Assembly (NCBI RefSeq): GCF_900205925.1
Contig: NZ_OAOD01000003.1
Span: forward strand, 219,063-283,062
Reading direction: 5' to 3'
Length of the DNA: 64,000 nt
Origin: Clostridium peptidivorans
GTDB taxonomy: Bacteria > Bacillota > Clostridia > Clostridiales > Clostridiaceae
The translations under genes and the position numbers were made by a program. How positions within the stretch are numbered: the first letter of the stretch is position 1; the number at the start of each line of letters is the position of its first letter. Of this stretch, positions 31,218-40,060 are shown in pieces. The notes under the pieces were generated by a model, which worked only from the letters and a program-made list of their open reading frames with translations, was not told where the DNA came from and searched no databases.

Positions 31218-31976
31218 TTAAAGTACATTGCCGTCTGTTGAAATTATAACTTCTCTATATGGAACTATTACCTCTGATTTTAACATTGCATTTTTAACTG
31301 CAGATACAATTCCACCGCAGCAAGGTACTTCCATTCTAACTACAGTAATGCTTTTTATATCATTGTTCTTAAGCATGTCAGCTAATTTTTCTTCGTAGTA
31401 TTTGTTATCGTCAAGTTTTGGACATCCTATAACTGTAATGTGATCTTTTATAAAATCTTCATGAAAGTTTTTATAAGCATAAGCTGTACAATCAGCAGCA
31501 ACTAATAAATTAGCACCATTTAAGTAAGGAGCTCTGCTATTTATCAAGTTAAGTTGTACAGGCCACTGTCTAAGTTCTGAATCTGAACTACTGGAGGTTA
31601 TTTTTTGTCCTACCTGCATAGGAAGGGCTTTTGGCTTTTGAACTTTAGGTTGTCTTTGTATAAGCTTTGCAGCACTTCCAGGACAGCCACAAGGCATATC
31701 AGGAATTAAAGTTTTTTTAGCTTCTTCCTTAGCTTTTTTTTCAGCTATTTTTTGTTTAACAAGTTCATCATCATATTCATTAGCTTCTCTTTCAATTATT
31801 TCAATAGCACCTGTTGGACATTCAGGAAGGCAATCTCCAAGCCCATCACAGTATTCATCACTTATAAGTTTTGCTTTTTCGTTAACAAGCTCTATAGCAC
31901 CTTCGTGGCAAGCACTTACACATAACCCGCAACCATTACATTTATCTTCATATATGTGAACTATTTTTCTTTTCAT
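31218..31976 (-). CDS. Ferredoxin-domain [4Fe-4S] protein
   Basis: 252 aa. Two ferredoxin motifs occupy residues 1-65 (CNGCGLCVSACHEG; CDGLGDCLPECPTGAI). A charged linker leads to PCGCPGSAAK, then a domain of about 130 residues with ANLLVAADCTAYAY, VIGCPKLDD and MEVPCCGGIVSAV, which could hold a further cluster. This combination commonly sits beside a Crp/Fnr regulator in clostridia, as here (divergent, 175 bp). It is probably a cytoplasmic redox protein in nitrosative or oxygen stress, but no enzyme partner is seen. Confidence 0.82.
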   Translation of the reverse strand: MKRKIVHIYEDKCNGCGLCVSACHEGAIELVNEKAKLISDEYCDGLGDCLPECPTGAIEIIEREANEYDDELVKQKIAEKKAKEEAKKTLIPDMPCGCPGSAAKLIQRQPKVQKPKALPMQVGQKITSSSSDSELRQWPVQLNLINSRAPYLNGANLLVAADCTAYAYKNFHEDFIKDHITVIGCPKLDDNKYYEEKLADMLKNNDIKSITVVRMEVPCCGGIVSAVKNAMLKSEVIVPYREVIISTDGNVL

Positions 31977-32151
31977 AATATAATCCTCCTAGATATTTTA
32001 TTTAAATTTACATAAAATTAATATAGCTTTAATCTTAGTTATTCTGTTTTCAATTGATTTCGTAATTTTATTATATTAGAATTATATTTATAAATCAGTA
32101 ACACATGAAACCAAGTTAGAATTTAGTATATGATTTTTAGGAGAGAAAAAT

Positions 32152-32832
32152 ATGAAACAAGCATTACTAGTACTTAAACAATGTATACTATTTAAAAATT
32201 TAAGTGGAGAACAGTTAGAAAACATATTAGATAAAAACACATTTAAACTTAGTAGTTATAATAAAGGTGATGTAATAGCTATTGAAGGAGATGACTGCAA
32301 TAGTATAGGAATAGTAATAAAAGGTAAGATTGAAATTAGTAGAATATTTGCATCTGGTAAAACTGTAACTATGGACAGACTTCAACCAAATAGAATATTT
32401 GGAGAAGCTATAATATTTTCTAATTTTCATAAGTATCCAGCTACTATAACTTCAACGGAAAAGAGTGAAGTGCTTTTTATATTTAAAGAACAATTACTTA
32501 AAATATGTAGCGAAAATAATATAGTTTTAAATAGCTTTATGAGTTTATTATCTAACAAGATACTTATGCTTAATAAAAAAGTTAAAATGTTATCTTATAA
32601 AAATATAAGGCAAAGAATTGCAAGTTTTATATTAGAAGAATATAGAAAGCAAGATAGTTTCCATATTAAGTTAAAGGTAAATAGAAAAGAAATGTCTGAA
32701 GAACTTGGAATTCCTCGTCCATCACTTTCAAGAGAAATGATGAATATGAAGGATGAAGGAATAATTGATTATGATAAAAATTCTATAACTATAAATGATT
32801 TAGAAGTTTTAGAAGAGTGTTTAGTTGAATAA
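32152..32832 (+). CDS. Crp/Fnr family transcriptional regulator
   Basis: 226 aa. A cyclic-nucleotide-binding-like beta roll (~20-125: YNKGDVIAIEGDDCNSIGIVIKGKIEI, IFGEAIIFSNFHKYPATI) is followed by a dimer helix and a Crp-type helix-turn-helix (RKEMSEELGIPRPSLSREMMNMKDEG). No N-terminal or internal Cys cluster for an Fnr-type iron-sulfur centre is seen. It is divergent from the ferredoxin gene, the usual pairing in clostridia, and probably controls it. GGAGAG precedes the ATG. Confidence 0.9.
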   Translation: MKQALLVLKQCILFKNLSGEQLENILDKNTFKLSSYNKGDVIAIEGDDCNSIGIVIKGKIEISRIFASGKTVTMDRLQPNRIFGEAIIFSNFHKYPATITSTEKSEVLFIFKEQLLKICSENNIVLNSFMSLLSNKILMLNKKVKMLSYKNIRQRIASFILEEYRKQDSFHIKLKVNRKEMSEELGIPRPSLSREMMNMKDEGIIDYDKNSITINDLEVLEECLVE

Positions 32833-32837
32833 TAATT

Positions 32838-32907
32838 AGAGCTTTTTTGCGAAGAGAAGCTTTCCTAAATGCAAATTCCATACGACCCGTTCACCATTAA
32901 AAATGTC
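32838..32907. repeat. Half copy of the palindromic element
   Basis: Aligns with the reverse complement of 30894-30965: identical blocks AGAGCTTTTTTGCG, ATGCAAAT, CCATACGA and ATTAAAAATGTC. It starts 6 bp after the Crp gene stop and lies just before the DUF218 gene; an ATG at 32869 belongs to this repeat. Confidence 0.8.
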
Positions 32908-32952
32908 CCAATATTTAAAGATTTATTAAAATATATAAGGAGTAATGGGAAA

Positions 32953-33525
32953 ATGAAGATGGCTATAAGAATAGGAATAAGTATAGTTATATTATGTATG
33001 TTTTTTATTTTAGTTATTGGCATACAAGTTTATAAATTTGGTAAGTTTTCTAAGGCTGAAAAGTCGGATTGCGTAATAATACTTGGGTGCAGTGTTTATG
33101 GGGAAACTCCAAGCCCATTTTTAAAAAGCAGAACAGAAGAAGCTTTCAGATTATATAAGGAAGGATATGCAAATTATATAATTGCATCAGGAGGAATGGG
33201 AGAGGGAGAAGAAATTTCTGAAGCTGAAGCAATAAAAAGATACTTAATTCAGCTGGGGATGGATGAAAAATACATAATAAAAGAAGATAAGTCTACTAGT
33301 ACTATGGAAAACTTAAAAAACTCTAAAGAAATAATGAAAGATAGGAGCTTTGATTCTGCTATAGTGGTATCTAATAAATATCATTTAAAAAGAGCTTCAC
33401 TTATGGCAAAACAAGTAGGAATTCATGCAAGTTTTTCTGGAGTATTTGTAAAGGACTATGTTAATCATGAGCGTTATGGATTTATTAGGGAAATACCAGC
33501 TCTTATTAAATTTTATATAAGTTGA
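32953..33525 (+). CDS. DUF218 / YdcF-SanA-like membrane protein
   Basis: 190 aa from ATG 32953, 10 nt after AGGAG (32938-32942). The upstream ATG at 32869 is in a repeat element and lacks an RBS. One membrane segment (~5-28), then DUF218: DCVIILGCSVYGETPSPFLKSR, ANYIIASGGMGEGEEISEAEAI, STSTMENLKNSKEIM and SNKYHLKRASLMAKQVG. Relatives (SanA, ElyC, YdcF) influence envelope integrity; the enzyme activity is not settled. It follows the Crp gene on the same strand with only the repeat between. Confidence 0.82.
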   Translation: MKMAIRIGISIVILCMFFILVIGIQVYKFGKFSKAEKSDCVIILGCSVYGETPSPFLKSRTEEAFRLYKEGYANYIIASGGMGEGEEISEAEAIKRYLIQLGMDEKYIIKEDKSTSTMENLKNSKEIMKDRSFDSAIVVSNKYHLKRASLMAKQVGIHASFSGVFVKDYVNHERYGFIREIPALIKFYIS

Positions 33526-33639
33526 TTTAAATTTAAAACAAAAAGTAAAACTTAAATAATTCATATAAAAAAAGTTTAATTAATTTCAGAAAACATTCAT
33601 ATTTTGAAGGTAATAAATGTAAAATATAGAATAATATAA

Positions 33640-33663
33640 ATGTACAAATGTACAAATGTACAA
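33640..33663 (+). repeat. Tandem octamer ATGTACAA x3
   Basis: Three exact ATGTACAA units at 33640, 33648 and 33656, directly upstream of the zinc-ribbon gene. They could affect spacing to its RBS or bind a regulator. Confidence 0.7.
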
Positions 33664-33685
33664 AAAAGTGGTGGAGGGGTTAATC

Positions 33686-33931
33686 ATGGATAAGTTATAT
33701 TATTGTAAGGATTGCAAAAGAATATTAAAAGACTCAGAGAAATGTGAATACTGCAATAGCAGCAATTTAAAAGAACTTACTCACGGATCACCAGTAAATA
33801 TCATGGGAAGCAAATTAAAAGGTAAGGTATTAAAAATCAAAAATGATTTAGTAAAGCTTTTAATAAGAGATGAAAATAATCAAACATACATTAAAGAATA
33901 TGAATTTGATAAATTAAAAAAGGTACTTTAA
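33686..33931 (+). CDS. Small zinc-ribbon protein
   Basis: 81 aa from ATG 33686, preceded by GGTGGAGGGG. An upstream ATG (33656) is in the octamer repeat, before this RBS. CKDC (~7-10) and CEYC (~22-25) form a rubredoxin-like zinc knuckle pair. The rest (KLKGKVLKIKNDLVKLLIRDENNQTYIKEY) is a small beta barrel-like domain. It could bind nucleic acid or protein. It ends before a bidirectional terminator. Function unknown. Confidence 0.7.
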   Translation: MDKLYYCKDCKRILKDSEKCEYCNSSNLKELTHGSPVNIMGSKLKGKVLKIKNDLVKLLIRDENNQTYIKEYEFDKLKKVL

Positions 33932-33948
33932 ATAACAGTCCCCAATTT

Positions 33949-34008
33949 CTAATCTCTAAATTCTTAACAAAACTGAGGATAGTGATTAGAAATTAACGAC
34001 TAGAGATT
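33949..34008. repeat. Degenerate dispersed repeat
   Basis: Contains CTAATCTCTA (33949-33958) and its near inverse (TAGAGATTA, about 34000-34008) around GATAGTGATTAGAAATT. Related stretches occur at 47045-47093 and around 14428-14437. Confidence 0.45.
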
Positions 34009-34012
34009 AAAT

Positions 34013-34036
34013 AAAAAGTTGCGTAAGCAACTTTTT
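34013..34036. terminator. Bidirectional terminator
   Basis: AAAAAGTTGC - GTAA - GCAACTTTTT. It separates the convergent zinc-ribbon and 34035-34709 genes and overlaps the stop of the latter. Confidence 0.85.
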
Positions 34037-34709
34037 ATTCTTTGTTTTCCGCTTTAAATGGTATTAATTTCTTTAACATTTCAAAGGATGCTAGGTTGAA
34101 TTTTAACTTTTTAATTTCTTCATTCTCCGTATATTCAAGTACGGTACCTGCAAAGGTTTCATTATCTTCTTCATAGTAACCAATGATATCTTGTATATTT
34201 ATTGTTAATGGAGTTATATATACGAATAAGTTATCTAATAAATAAATCTTCTCATCTTCAATCCATACGAATACATACCTTCCATCCTTTAGTTTACCCT
34301 TTTGCAGTTGCTTATTATATGCCTTGGCTTCTTTCTTAAATCCATCAAGATAATTACCTAAAAATATTTTTCCATTTTCTTTTAGAAAATCTAAAAGAGC
34401 ATTATTGTAAAACAAATTTTCATTTTGTTTTATATTGTTTAAAGCAACAAAAAAGGATTTTCTCATTTTAAGATTTTCATCTAATACCTGAGGAAGATTC
34501 TTGTTTTTATAATTTATCTCATGAAAATCAAATTCTTTAAGCTCTTTTTCAATTTGATTATCTAATAATTCTGATCCACCTAAATACAATGTTATTGCAG
34601 CATCTTTAGGAACAAAACATTTATTAAATTCGTCTTCGTATTTATCAAGTACATTTGATAGACCTTGAATAGTTTCATCATTAACAGTTTTTTTACCAAA
34701 AAATAACAT
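34035..34709 (-). CDS. Hypothetical soluble protein
   Basis: 224 aa, no signal peptide or membrane segment. The first half is helical and charged; the second has strands (GRYVFVWIEDEKIYLLDNLFVYITPLTINIQDIIGYYEE) like a PH or GRAM-type sandwich, but no clear motif. AGGAGCTGATTTA precedes the ATG. It is a single gene between convergent and divergent neighbours. I do not recognise the family. Confidence 0.6.
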   Translation of the reverse strand: MLFFGKKTVNDETIQGLSNVLDKYEDEFNKCFVPKDAAITLYLGGSELLDNQIEKELKEFDFHEINYKNKNLPQVLDENLKMRKSFFVALNNIKQNENLFYNNALLDFLKENGKIFLGNYLDGFKKEAKAYNKQLQKGKLKDGRYVFVWIEDEKIYLLDNLFVYITPLTINIQDIIGYYEEDNETFAGTVLEYTENEEIKKLKFNLASFEMLKKLIPFKAENKE

Positions 34710-35039
34710 TAAATCAGCTCCTATGTTTAATATTAGTATAATGTTTATATTATATATATTTTTGAGAAAACTTGCAATTTTTTAAAAGTAAATGTGTAAA
34801 ATTAAATGACAAATAATAATGCATAAAAAGGTATTAAAAAGATGCTATTGCGCATATAAAATAAAGATGTTGCTTAAATAAAATATAAGTTTTTCTTGAT
34901 AATATGGTAACTATTAAATAAAAAATATGTTATAATAAAATGTAACAGTAAAAAAATATTTAGAAAATATTTGAAATTTTACCTGTAATAGTGTAAAATA
35001 TTAACAATTTATCATACTAAAGTATATGGAGGGATAAAA
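34710..35039. other. AT-rich intergenic region upstream of hisS
   Basis: About 330 bp with no coding signal. A TATAAT at 34931-34936 is a possible -10 for hisS but its -35 is weak. No T-box motifs (AGGGTGGNACCGCG) are seen, though histidyl-tRNA synthetase genes sometimes have one. Confidence 0.5.
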
Positions 35040-36362
35040 ATGGCTAAAAATATAGTAAAGCCTTCAATACTGCCAGGATTTATGGAGTTACTTCCTGCAG
35101 ATCAAATACTTTTTAATAAAATGATGGATACTATAAGACATAACTATGAAAAGTGTGGCTTCATTCCATTAGACACTCCAACTATAGAAAAATCCGAAAT
35201 ACTTCTTGCCAAGGGCGGCGGAGAAACAGAAAAGCAAATATATAGATTTACAAAAGGGGACACAGATTTATCCCTAAGATTTGATTTAACTGTACCACTT
35301 GCAAGATATGTATCACAGCATTTTTCAGATTTAACTTTCCCTTTTAGAAGATATCATATGTCAAAGGTATATAGAGGAGAAAGAAACCAAAAAGGACGTT
35401 TTAGAGAGTTTTATCAATGTGATATAGATATAATAGGAAATGGCAAATTAAATGTAATAAATGATGCGGAAATTCCAAGTGTTATATATTCTACATTTAA
35501 AGAGCTTGGCTTTGAAGACTTTACTATACATATAAATAATAGAAAAGTATTAAATGGCTTCTTTGCATCTTTAAATGTTGATAATAAGGCAGAAATATTA
35601 AGAACTATAGATAAACTTGATAAAATAGGATTAAATGCAGTAATAGAAGAATTAAAATCCTTAGGTTTAGATGAGGAAAGAGTTAATAAGATAATAGGAT
35701 TTATACAAATAAAAGGCAGTAATGATGAAATGCTTAAATCCTTAGAAGAACTTAATATAGAAAATGATGAATTTAAAGAAGGATTAAAAGAATTATCTGA
35801 AGTTGTATACTATATAAGATGTTTTAAAGTTCCTGAAAGTAACTTTATCATAGATTTGACTATAGCAAGAGGCCTTGATTATTATACAGGTACTGTATAT
35901 GAAACTATACTAAATAATTATCCTAAAATAGGAAGCGTGTGTTCTGGTGGGAGATATGACAACTTAGCAGAATACTATACTGAACAAAAGCTTCCAGGAG
36001 TAGGGATATCTATAGGCCTTACGAGATTATTTTATCAGCTAAGAGAAGCTAATATAATAGGAGAAAATGCATCTTCAACTTTATCACAAGCACTTATTAT
36101 TCCTATGGGAGATGAATGTATAGAACATTCTATAAAGGTTGCTAGTGATTTAAGAGAAAATGAAATAGTATGTGAGATTTATTTTGAAGATGGTAAGGTA
36201 GGTAAAAAGTTTGGTTATGCCGATAAGCTTAATATACCTTATGTAATACTTATAGGTTCTGATGAAATAAATCAGAATAAGGTTACATTAAAAAATATGA
36301 GCACAGGTGAACAGCGAACTATCACGCTAGAAGAAGCTATGGAAGTAATAAATAATAATTAA
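35040..36362 (+). CDS. hisS: Histidyl-tRNA synthetase
   Basis: 440 aa. Class II synthetase: PGFMELLPADQ (motif 1 region), motif 2 YRGERNQKGRFREFYQCDID, the histidine A box GLDYYTGTVYE and motif 3 GVGISIGLTRLFYQL. The C-terminal anticodon-binding domain (ALIIPMGDECIEHSIKVASDLRE, to the end) is present, so it is the full synthetase and not the shorter HisZ. The cytoplasmic enzyme charges tRNA-His. GGAGGG precedes the ATG, and a terminator follows at once. Some clostridia carry a second HisRS paralogue; none is in this window. Confidence 0.92.
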   Translation: MAKNIVKPSILPGFMELLPADQILFNKMMDTIRHNYEKCGFIPLDTPTIEKSEILLAKGGGETEKQIYRFTKGDTDLSLRFDLTVPLARYVSQHFSDLTFPFRRYHMSKVYRGERNQKGRFREFYQCDIDIIGNGKLNVINDAEIPSVIYSTFKELGFEDFTIHINNRKVLNGFFASLNVDNKAEILRTIDKLDKIGLNAVIEELKSLGLDEERVNKIIGFIQIKGSNDEMLKSLEELNIENDEFKEGLKELSEVVYYIRCFKVPESNFIIDLTIARGLDYYTGTVYETILNNYPKIGSVCSGGRYDNLAEYYTEQKLPGVGISIGLTRLFYQLREANIIGENASSTLSQALIIPMGDECIEHSIKVASDLRENEIVCEIYFEDGKVGKKFGYADKLNIPYVILIGSDEINQNKVTLKNMSTGEQRTITLEEAMEVINNN

Positions 36363-36387
36363 TAGACAATCAATAATAATTTTTAAC

Positions 36388-36413
36388 AAAGGTCAGCCCT
36401 AGGCTGGCCTTTA
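36388..36413 (+). terminator. Intrinsic terminator of hisS
   Basis: AAAGGTCAGCC pairs with GGCTGGCCTTT (one G-T wobble) with a tight loop, then TATTGATTT. Confidence 0.8.
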
Positions 36414-36514
36414 TTGATTTGACTTAAATGATTAAGTGTATTATCATAAAATCTTGTTATATAATATAATTATAGTAAAATTTTACATAAATTAATGATT
36501 GGAGGCACACTGGA

Positions 36515-38803
36515 GTGGCAATACATCCTGAAGAATTACAGAGTGAAAAGGAAAAGTTAGAAGAAACTAAAACTTGGCTTAAAGATGAAATAAAATATTT
36601 AGAAAATAACGTTAAAGAGCTCAATGAAAAGGTACAAAAACTTAAAAAAGAATCTAAAGGCAAGTACAGCTTTGAGCTTGATACTGCAATTCATATTCAA
36701 GAGGGAAATAAAGAGAAGGTAAAAAGTTATAAAGAGGTAAAAGGAGCACCGTACTTTGCAAGAATAGATTTTAGAGAAAGACTTAGAGATTCAGAAAGTT
36801 TTTATATAGGCAAAATCGGACTGAATGATGAAAAGGAGCAGGAAGAAAAGGTAATAGACTGGAGAGCTCCTATTGCAGATTTATATTATAGCGGCACTGA
36901 AGGAAAAAGCTCTTACTACGGCCCTTATGGTGAAATTGAAGGGGAGTTATCTTTAAAGAGGAAGTTCTTGATAAAGGGTGGTAAGATTAAGGACGCCTTT
37001 GATGAAGGCGCTAATCAAATAATATTAAAGGTAAGTGAGAATAGTGAAGAAGCCCTTCAAGATGAATTTTTAAGAATAAATTTGGAAGAAAGTGCAAATA
37101 AAAAGCTCAAAGATATAGTAGCTACAATACAGAAAGAGCAAAATGACATAATAAGAAGTGAGAAAAATAGATCACTTATAGTGCAGGGGTCAGCAGGTTC
37201 AGGTAAAACTACTGTGGCACTACATAGGCTTGCATACCTTTTGTATAAGTATAAGAAAAATATCACGGGAGAAGATGTGCTTGTAGTTGCACCTAATAAT
37301 TTGTTTTTAGATTACATTTCAGAAGTGCTTCCAAACCTTGGGGCAGGTAAGGTAAATCAGTTTACATTTGAAGAGCTTGCTTTAAAGATATTAAAAACTA
37401 AACTTGCAGTATATAATAAAGATAAGAAACTTGCTTATGTAATTGAAAATAGTAACAATAAGGAAGTAAAATTTATAACCGCAGCAAGTAAAGTAAAGGG
37501 AAGTATTCTATTTAAAAATGTAATTGATAGATATATAAAATATATTCAATTGAATAATTTAGATTATGAAGATATACAGGTAGAAGAGTATACACTTTTT
37601 AAAGGAAAAGATATAAAGAAGCTATTTTTAGATGGATTAAAGCACCTTCCTATGGAAAAAAGGAAGGAAGAAATAAAGAAGTATTTTAACAATCAGCTAG
37701 ACGGAAAGATAAAAAATATATATGTAATAATTGATGCTCAATATGAGTTTTTATTCAAAGAATTAAGAGAAATGCCAGAAGGAGAAGAAAAGAGAAATCA
37801 AATTAAAGAAGCTTATGAAGAAAGAGATAATTTAAAGGAAAAAATTAAAGTAGATAGTAAAAAAATAATAAAAAATTACTTTAGTGACTTAGGTAAGATA
37901 AATATAAATAAAGTATACTTAGGTTTGTTTGAAGAAGAAATCTATGACAAGCTTACAGAAGGAAAAATTCCAAAAAACCTTTGGGAAAGTATGAAAAAGG
38001 AGTCAGAAGAAAACTTTGATAAAGGCTTTATAGATAGTGATGACTTAGCTGCTCTTTTGTATTTAAAATTTAATTTAGAGGGAGTAGATGAAGAGACTGA
38101 GTTTAAACACATTGTAGTAGATGAGGCACAGGATTACAGCTTATTTCAATTATATGTTTTAAAGTCCATGGTATCAAATAATTCATTTACCATAGTTGGA
38201 GATACAGGTCAAAGCATTTATTACTACAAGGGAATAGATGACTGGAAAAGACTTGTTGAATTTGTATATGATGAAGATGCAAATTATGTGGCATTATCTC
38301 AAAGTTATCGTTCTACAGTGGAAATAGTTAATTTTGCAAATATAGTGCTTAAAAAACAACAAAATAGCTTGAAGCCAGCCAAACCTGTGTTAAGACATGG
38401 AATGATACCGGAAATTATAAAGTATGATGATTATAATGGATTCATAGATATAGTGCAAAGTATTGAAAATAAAATGAATGAAGAAAATAGAAAAACCATT
38501 GCACTTATTGGAAAGACTTCAGAGGAATGTGAAAATATAAAAAATATGTTTGATATGCATGACATAGGAGGATGGAAGCTTGTAAATGAAGAGGATAAAA
38601 AGGTAAATTCAGAAAAGATAATAATTCCATCTTATATGACTAAGGGATTAGAGTTTGATTGTTCGATAATTATAAATGGAAATAATGAAAACTATAAAGA
38701 AGATGAACTTGATAAAAGACTTCTATATGTTGTTCTTACAAGAGCTCTTCATAATGAGTATGTTCTATATAGCGGAGACTTGACACCTTTACTTAAGGAG
38801 TAG
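36515..38803 (+). CDS. HelD-type UvrD-like ATPase (RNA polymerase recycling helicase)
   Basis: 762 aa. An N-terminal long antiparallel coiled coil (~5-55) is followed by a HelD-specific stretch (YFARIDFRERLRDSESFYIGKIGL, DWRAPIADLYYSG). Walker A VQGSAGSGKTTVALHRLAYL, motif II HIVVDEAQDYSLFQL, QSYRST and C-terminal motif V/VI (YVVLTRALHNEYVLY) complete the SF1 helicase core. B. subtilis HelD binds RNA polymerase and releases stalled complexes with its coiled-coil arm. The GTG start at 36515 has GGAGG 9 nt upstream. The next gene starts 9 nt after the stop codon and its RBS lies inside this gene. Confidence 0.9.
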   Translation: MAIHPEELQSEKEKLEETKTWLKDEIKYLENNVKELNEKVQKLKKESKGKYSFELDTAIHIQEGNKEKVKSYKEVKGAPYFARIDFRERLRDSESFYIGKIGLNDEKEQEEKVIDWRAPIADLYYSGTEGKSSYYGPYGEIEGELSLKRKFLIKGGKIKDAFDEGANQIILKVSENSEEALQDEFLRINLEESANKKLKDIVATIQKEQNDIIRSEKNRSLIVQGSAGSGKTTVALHRLAYLLYKYKKNITGEDVLVVAPNNLFLDYISEVLPNLGAGKVNQFTFEELALKILKTKLAVYNKDKKLAYVIENSNNKEVKFITAASKVKGSILFKNVIDRYIKYIQLNNLDYEDIQVEEYTLFKGKDIKKLFLDGLKHLPMEKRKEEIKKYFNNQLDGKIKNIYVIIDAQYEFLFKELREMPEGEEKRNQIKEAYEERDNLKEKIKVDSKKIIKNYFSDLGKININKVYLGLFEEEIYDKLTEGKIPKNLWESMKKESEENFDKGFIDSDDLAALLYLKFNLEGVDEETEFKHIVVDEAQDYSLFQLYVLKSMVSNNSFTIVGDTGQSIYYYKGIDDWKRLVEFVYDEDANYVALSQSYRSTVEIVNFANIVLKKQQNSLKPAKPVLRHGMIPEIIKYDDYNGFIDIVQSIENKMNEENRKTIALIGKTSEECENIKNMFDMHDIGGWKLVNEEDKKVNSEKIIIPSYMTKGLEFDCSIIINGNNENYKEDELDKRLLYVVLTRALHNEYVLYSGDLTPLLKE

Positions 38804-38811
38804 TGGTTGTT

Positions 38812-40044
38812 ATGAAAAGATCTAAAAATAAAACATTATCCACATTATCTACTATAATTGCAGGATTAATTGTTGTAAGTTCTGCAAATTATGGGGGAAA
38901 AATAATTGCCTATATGAATGGCGGATTTAAATATGGCTATAGGTTATTCCTGCCAGCTGTATTTTTAGCTATAAGTTTTTTAGTTATACAGGAAATGAAT
39001 ATAAGAATGGCAAAAGTAACTGGAAAAAGTTTTGCGGATCTTATAAGAGAATGGTATGGAGTAAAGCCAGCATCTTTTGCTATGATTATGGTTTTAATAT
39101 CAAGTATATTACTTACCGTTTCAAGCTTTGGTGTGTCCTTAATAGGTTCAGAGCTTATAGGTATAAATAAGTATATAGCTATACCCATAATTTCTATATT
39201 TATATGGTTTATGGTAATTAAGAGATACTATGAAGGTGCTCAAAATATATTTTTCTTGTTAAGTATTATATTTATAATATATATAATTTCAGTAATTGAC
39301 GTTAATGATTCAAGTAAAGTTATGATTGATTCTTTGCAGAGTATAGATATTTGGCAAAATGACTATATATATTGTTTCTTGAGCATAATAGGAGCTTCCA
39401 TTCCAACCTATATGCTGTTTCATCTTCAATCATATTTGGCTCAGGAAGATTTGAACCTCAAGGAATATAGAGAACAAAAAATAGGAATATATATAGGGAT
39501 TTTGATAATGTCTTTAATAGCATTACTTATTATAGTTGTAGGAATTAAAATCTTTCAAGGGGGAGGAGAAATTGCTATAAATGATAAAAATTTAGGAGCA
39601 ATTCTTATAAAAACCTTTGGAAAATATGCTAGATATATATTTGGAATAGGGATATTAAGTTTTTCAATTATATCATTAGCTTTAACTCCATTATCTACAA
39701 CATTGGCAATATGCGATGCTTTTGCATTAGAAAATGGATTTGAAAAAAGCTATAAAGAAGCACCACCATTTTATATAATATTTACATTTATTATAGTTAT
39801 AAGTGGGATTTTTGTTTTATTAAATAAGAATTCTCTTATAGATTTGGTAATTTTAACTCAGGTTTTAGCCTCTATAGTTGTACCTGTAATTCTTATATAT
39901 ATGATTATAATAACAAATAACAGTGAGATTATGGGTAAAGAAGTGAACAAACCAATACAAAATATAATAGTATGGTTCACAGCAATAAGTATAGTAATAT
40001 TTTTTATAGCTTTAATCATATATAAAATTATGGCGATGTTTTAA
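38812..40044 (+). CDS. Nramp-fold transporter lacking the canonical metal-site motifs
   Basis: 410 aa from ATG 38812 (AAGGAG at 38795-38800; a GTG at 38803 is too close). About 11 membrane segments. EMNIRMAKVTGKSFADLIREWYG after TM2 is a hallmark of the Nramp family. But TM1 reads SSANYGG where Nramp metal carriers have DPGN, and TM6 reads GASIPTYMLFH in place of GAxxMPHxxFLH. The metal ligands Asp, Asn and Met are therefore missing. It may carry another substrate, as noted for Mg2+ (NRMT) and other Nramp relatives. Co-transcribed with the HelD gene and ending in a hairpin. Confidence 0.75.
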   Translation: MKRSKNKTLSTLSTIIAGLIVVSSANYGGKIIAYMNGGFKYGYRLFLPAVFLAISFLVIQEMNIRMAKVTGKSFADLIREWYGVKPASFAMIMVLISSILLTVSSFGVSLIGSELIGINKYIAIPIISIFIWFMVIKRYYEGAQNIFFLLSIIFIIYIISVIDVNDSSKVMIDSLQSIDIWQNDYIYCFLSIIGASIPTYMLFHLQSYLAQEDLNLKEYREQKIGIYIGILIMSLIALLIIVVGIKIFQGGGEIAINDKNLGAILIKTFGKYARYIFGIGILSFSIISLALTPLSTTLAICDAFALENGFEKSYKEAPPFYIIFTFIIVISGIFVLLNKNSLIDLVILTQVLASIVVPVILIYMIIITNNSEIMGKEVNKPIQNIIVWFTAISIVIFFIALIIYKIMAMF

Positions 40045-40060
40045 AAACATCGCCATAATT
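40026..40060. terminator. Bidirectional terminator overlapping the transporter stop codon
   Basis: AATTATGGCGATGTTTT and its complement almost abut (40026-40042, 40044-40060). The stop codon of the Nramp-like gene lies in the tip. It also ends the convergent AI-2E family gene. Confidence 0.85.

Noticed and set aside
32869..32952. 28-residue N-terminal extension of the DUF218 protein
   Set aside because: It is encoded by the half copy of the palindromic repeat, has no RBS, and the ATG at 32953 has AGGAG at the right distance.
33656..33685. Upstream ATG for the zinc-ribbon protein
   Set aside because: It belongs to the ATGTACAA tandem repeat and precedes the obvious RBS of the ATG at 33686.
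34981..35010. Second Rex site before hisS (TTAACAA)
   Set aside because: Only one half-site matches; the left half differs at four of seven positions.
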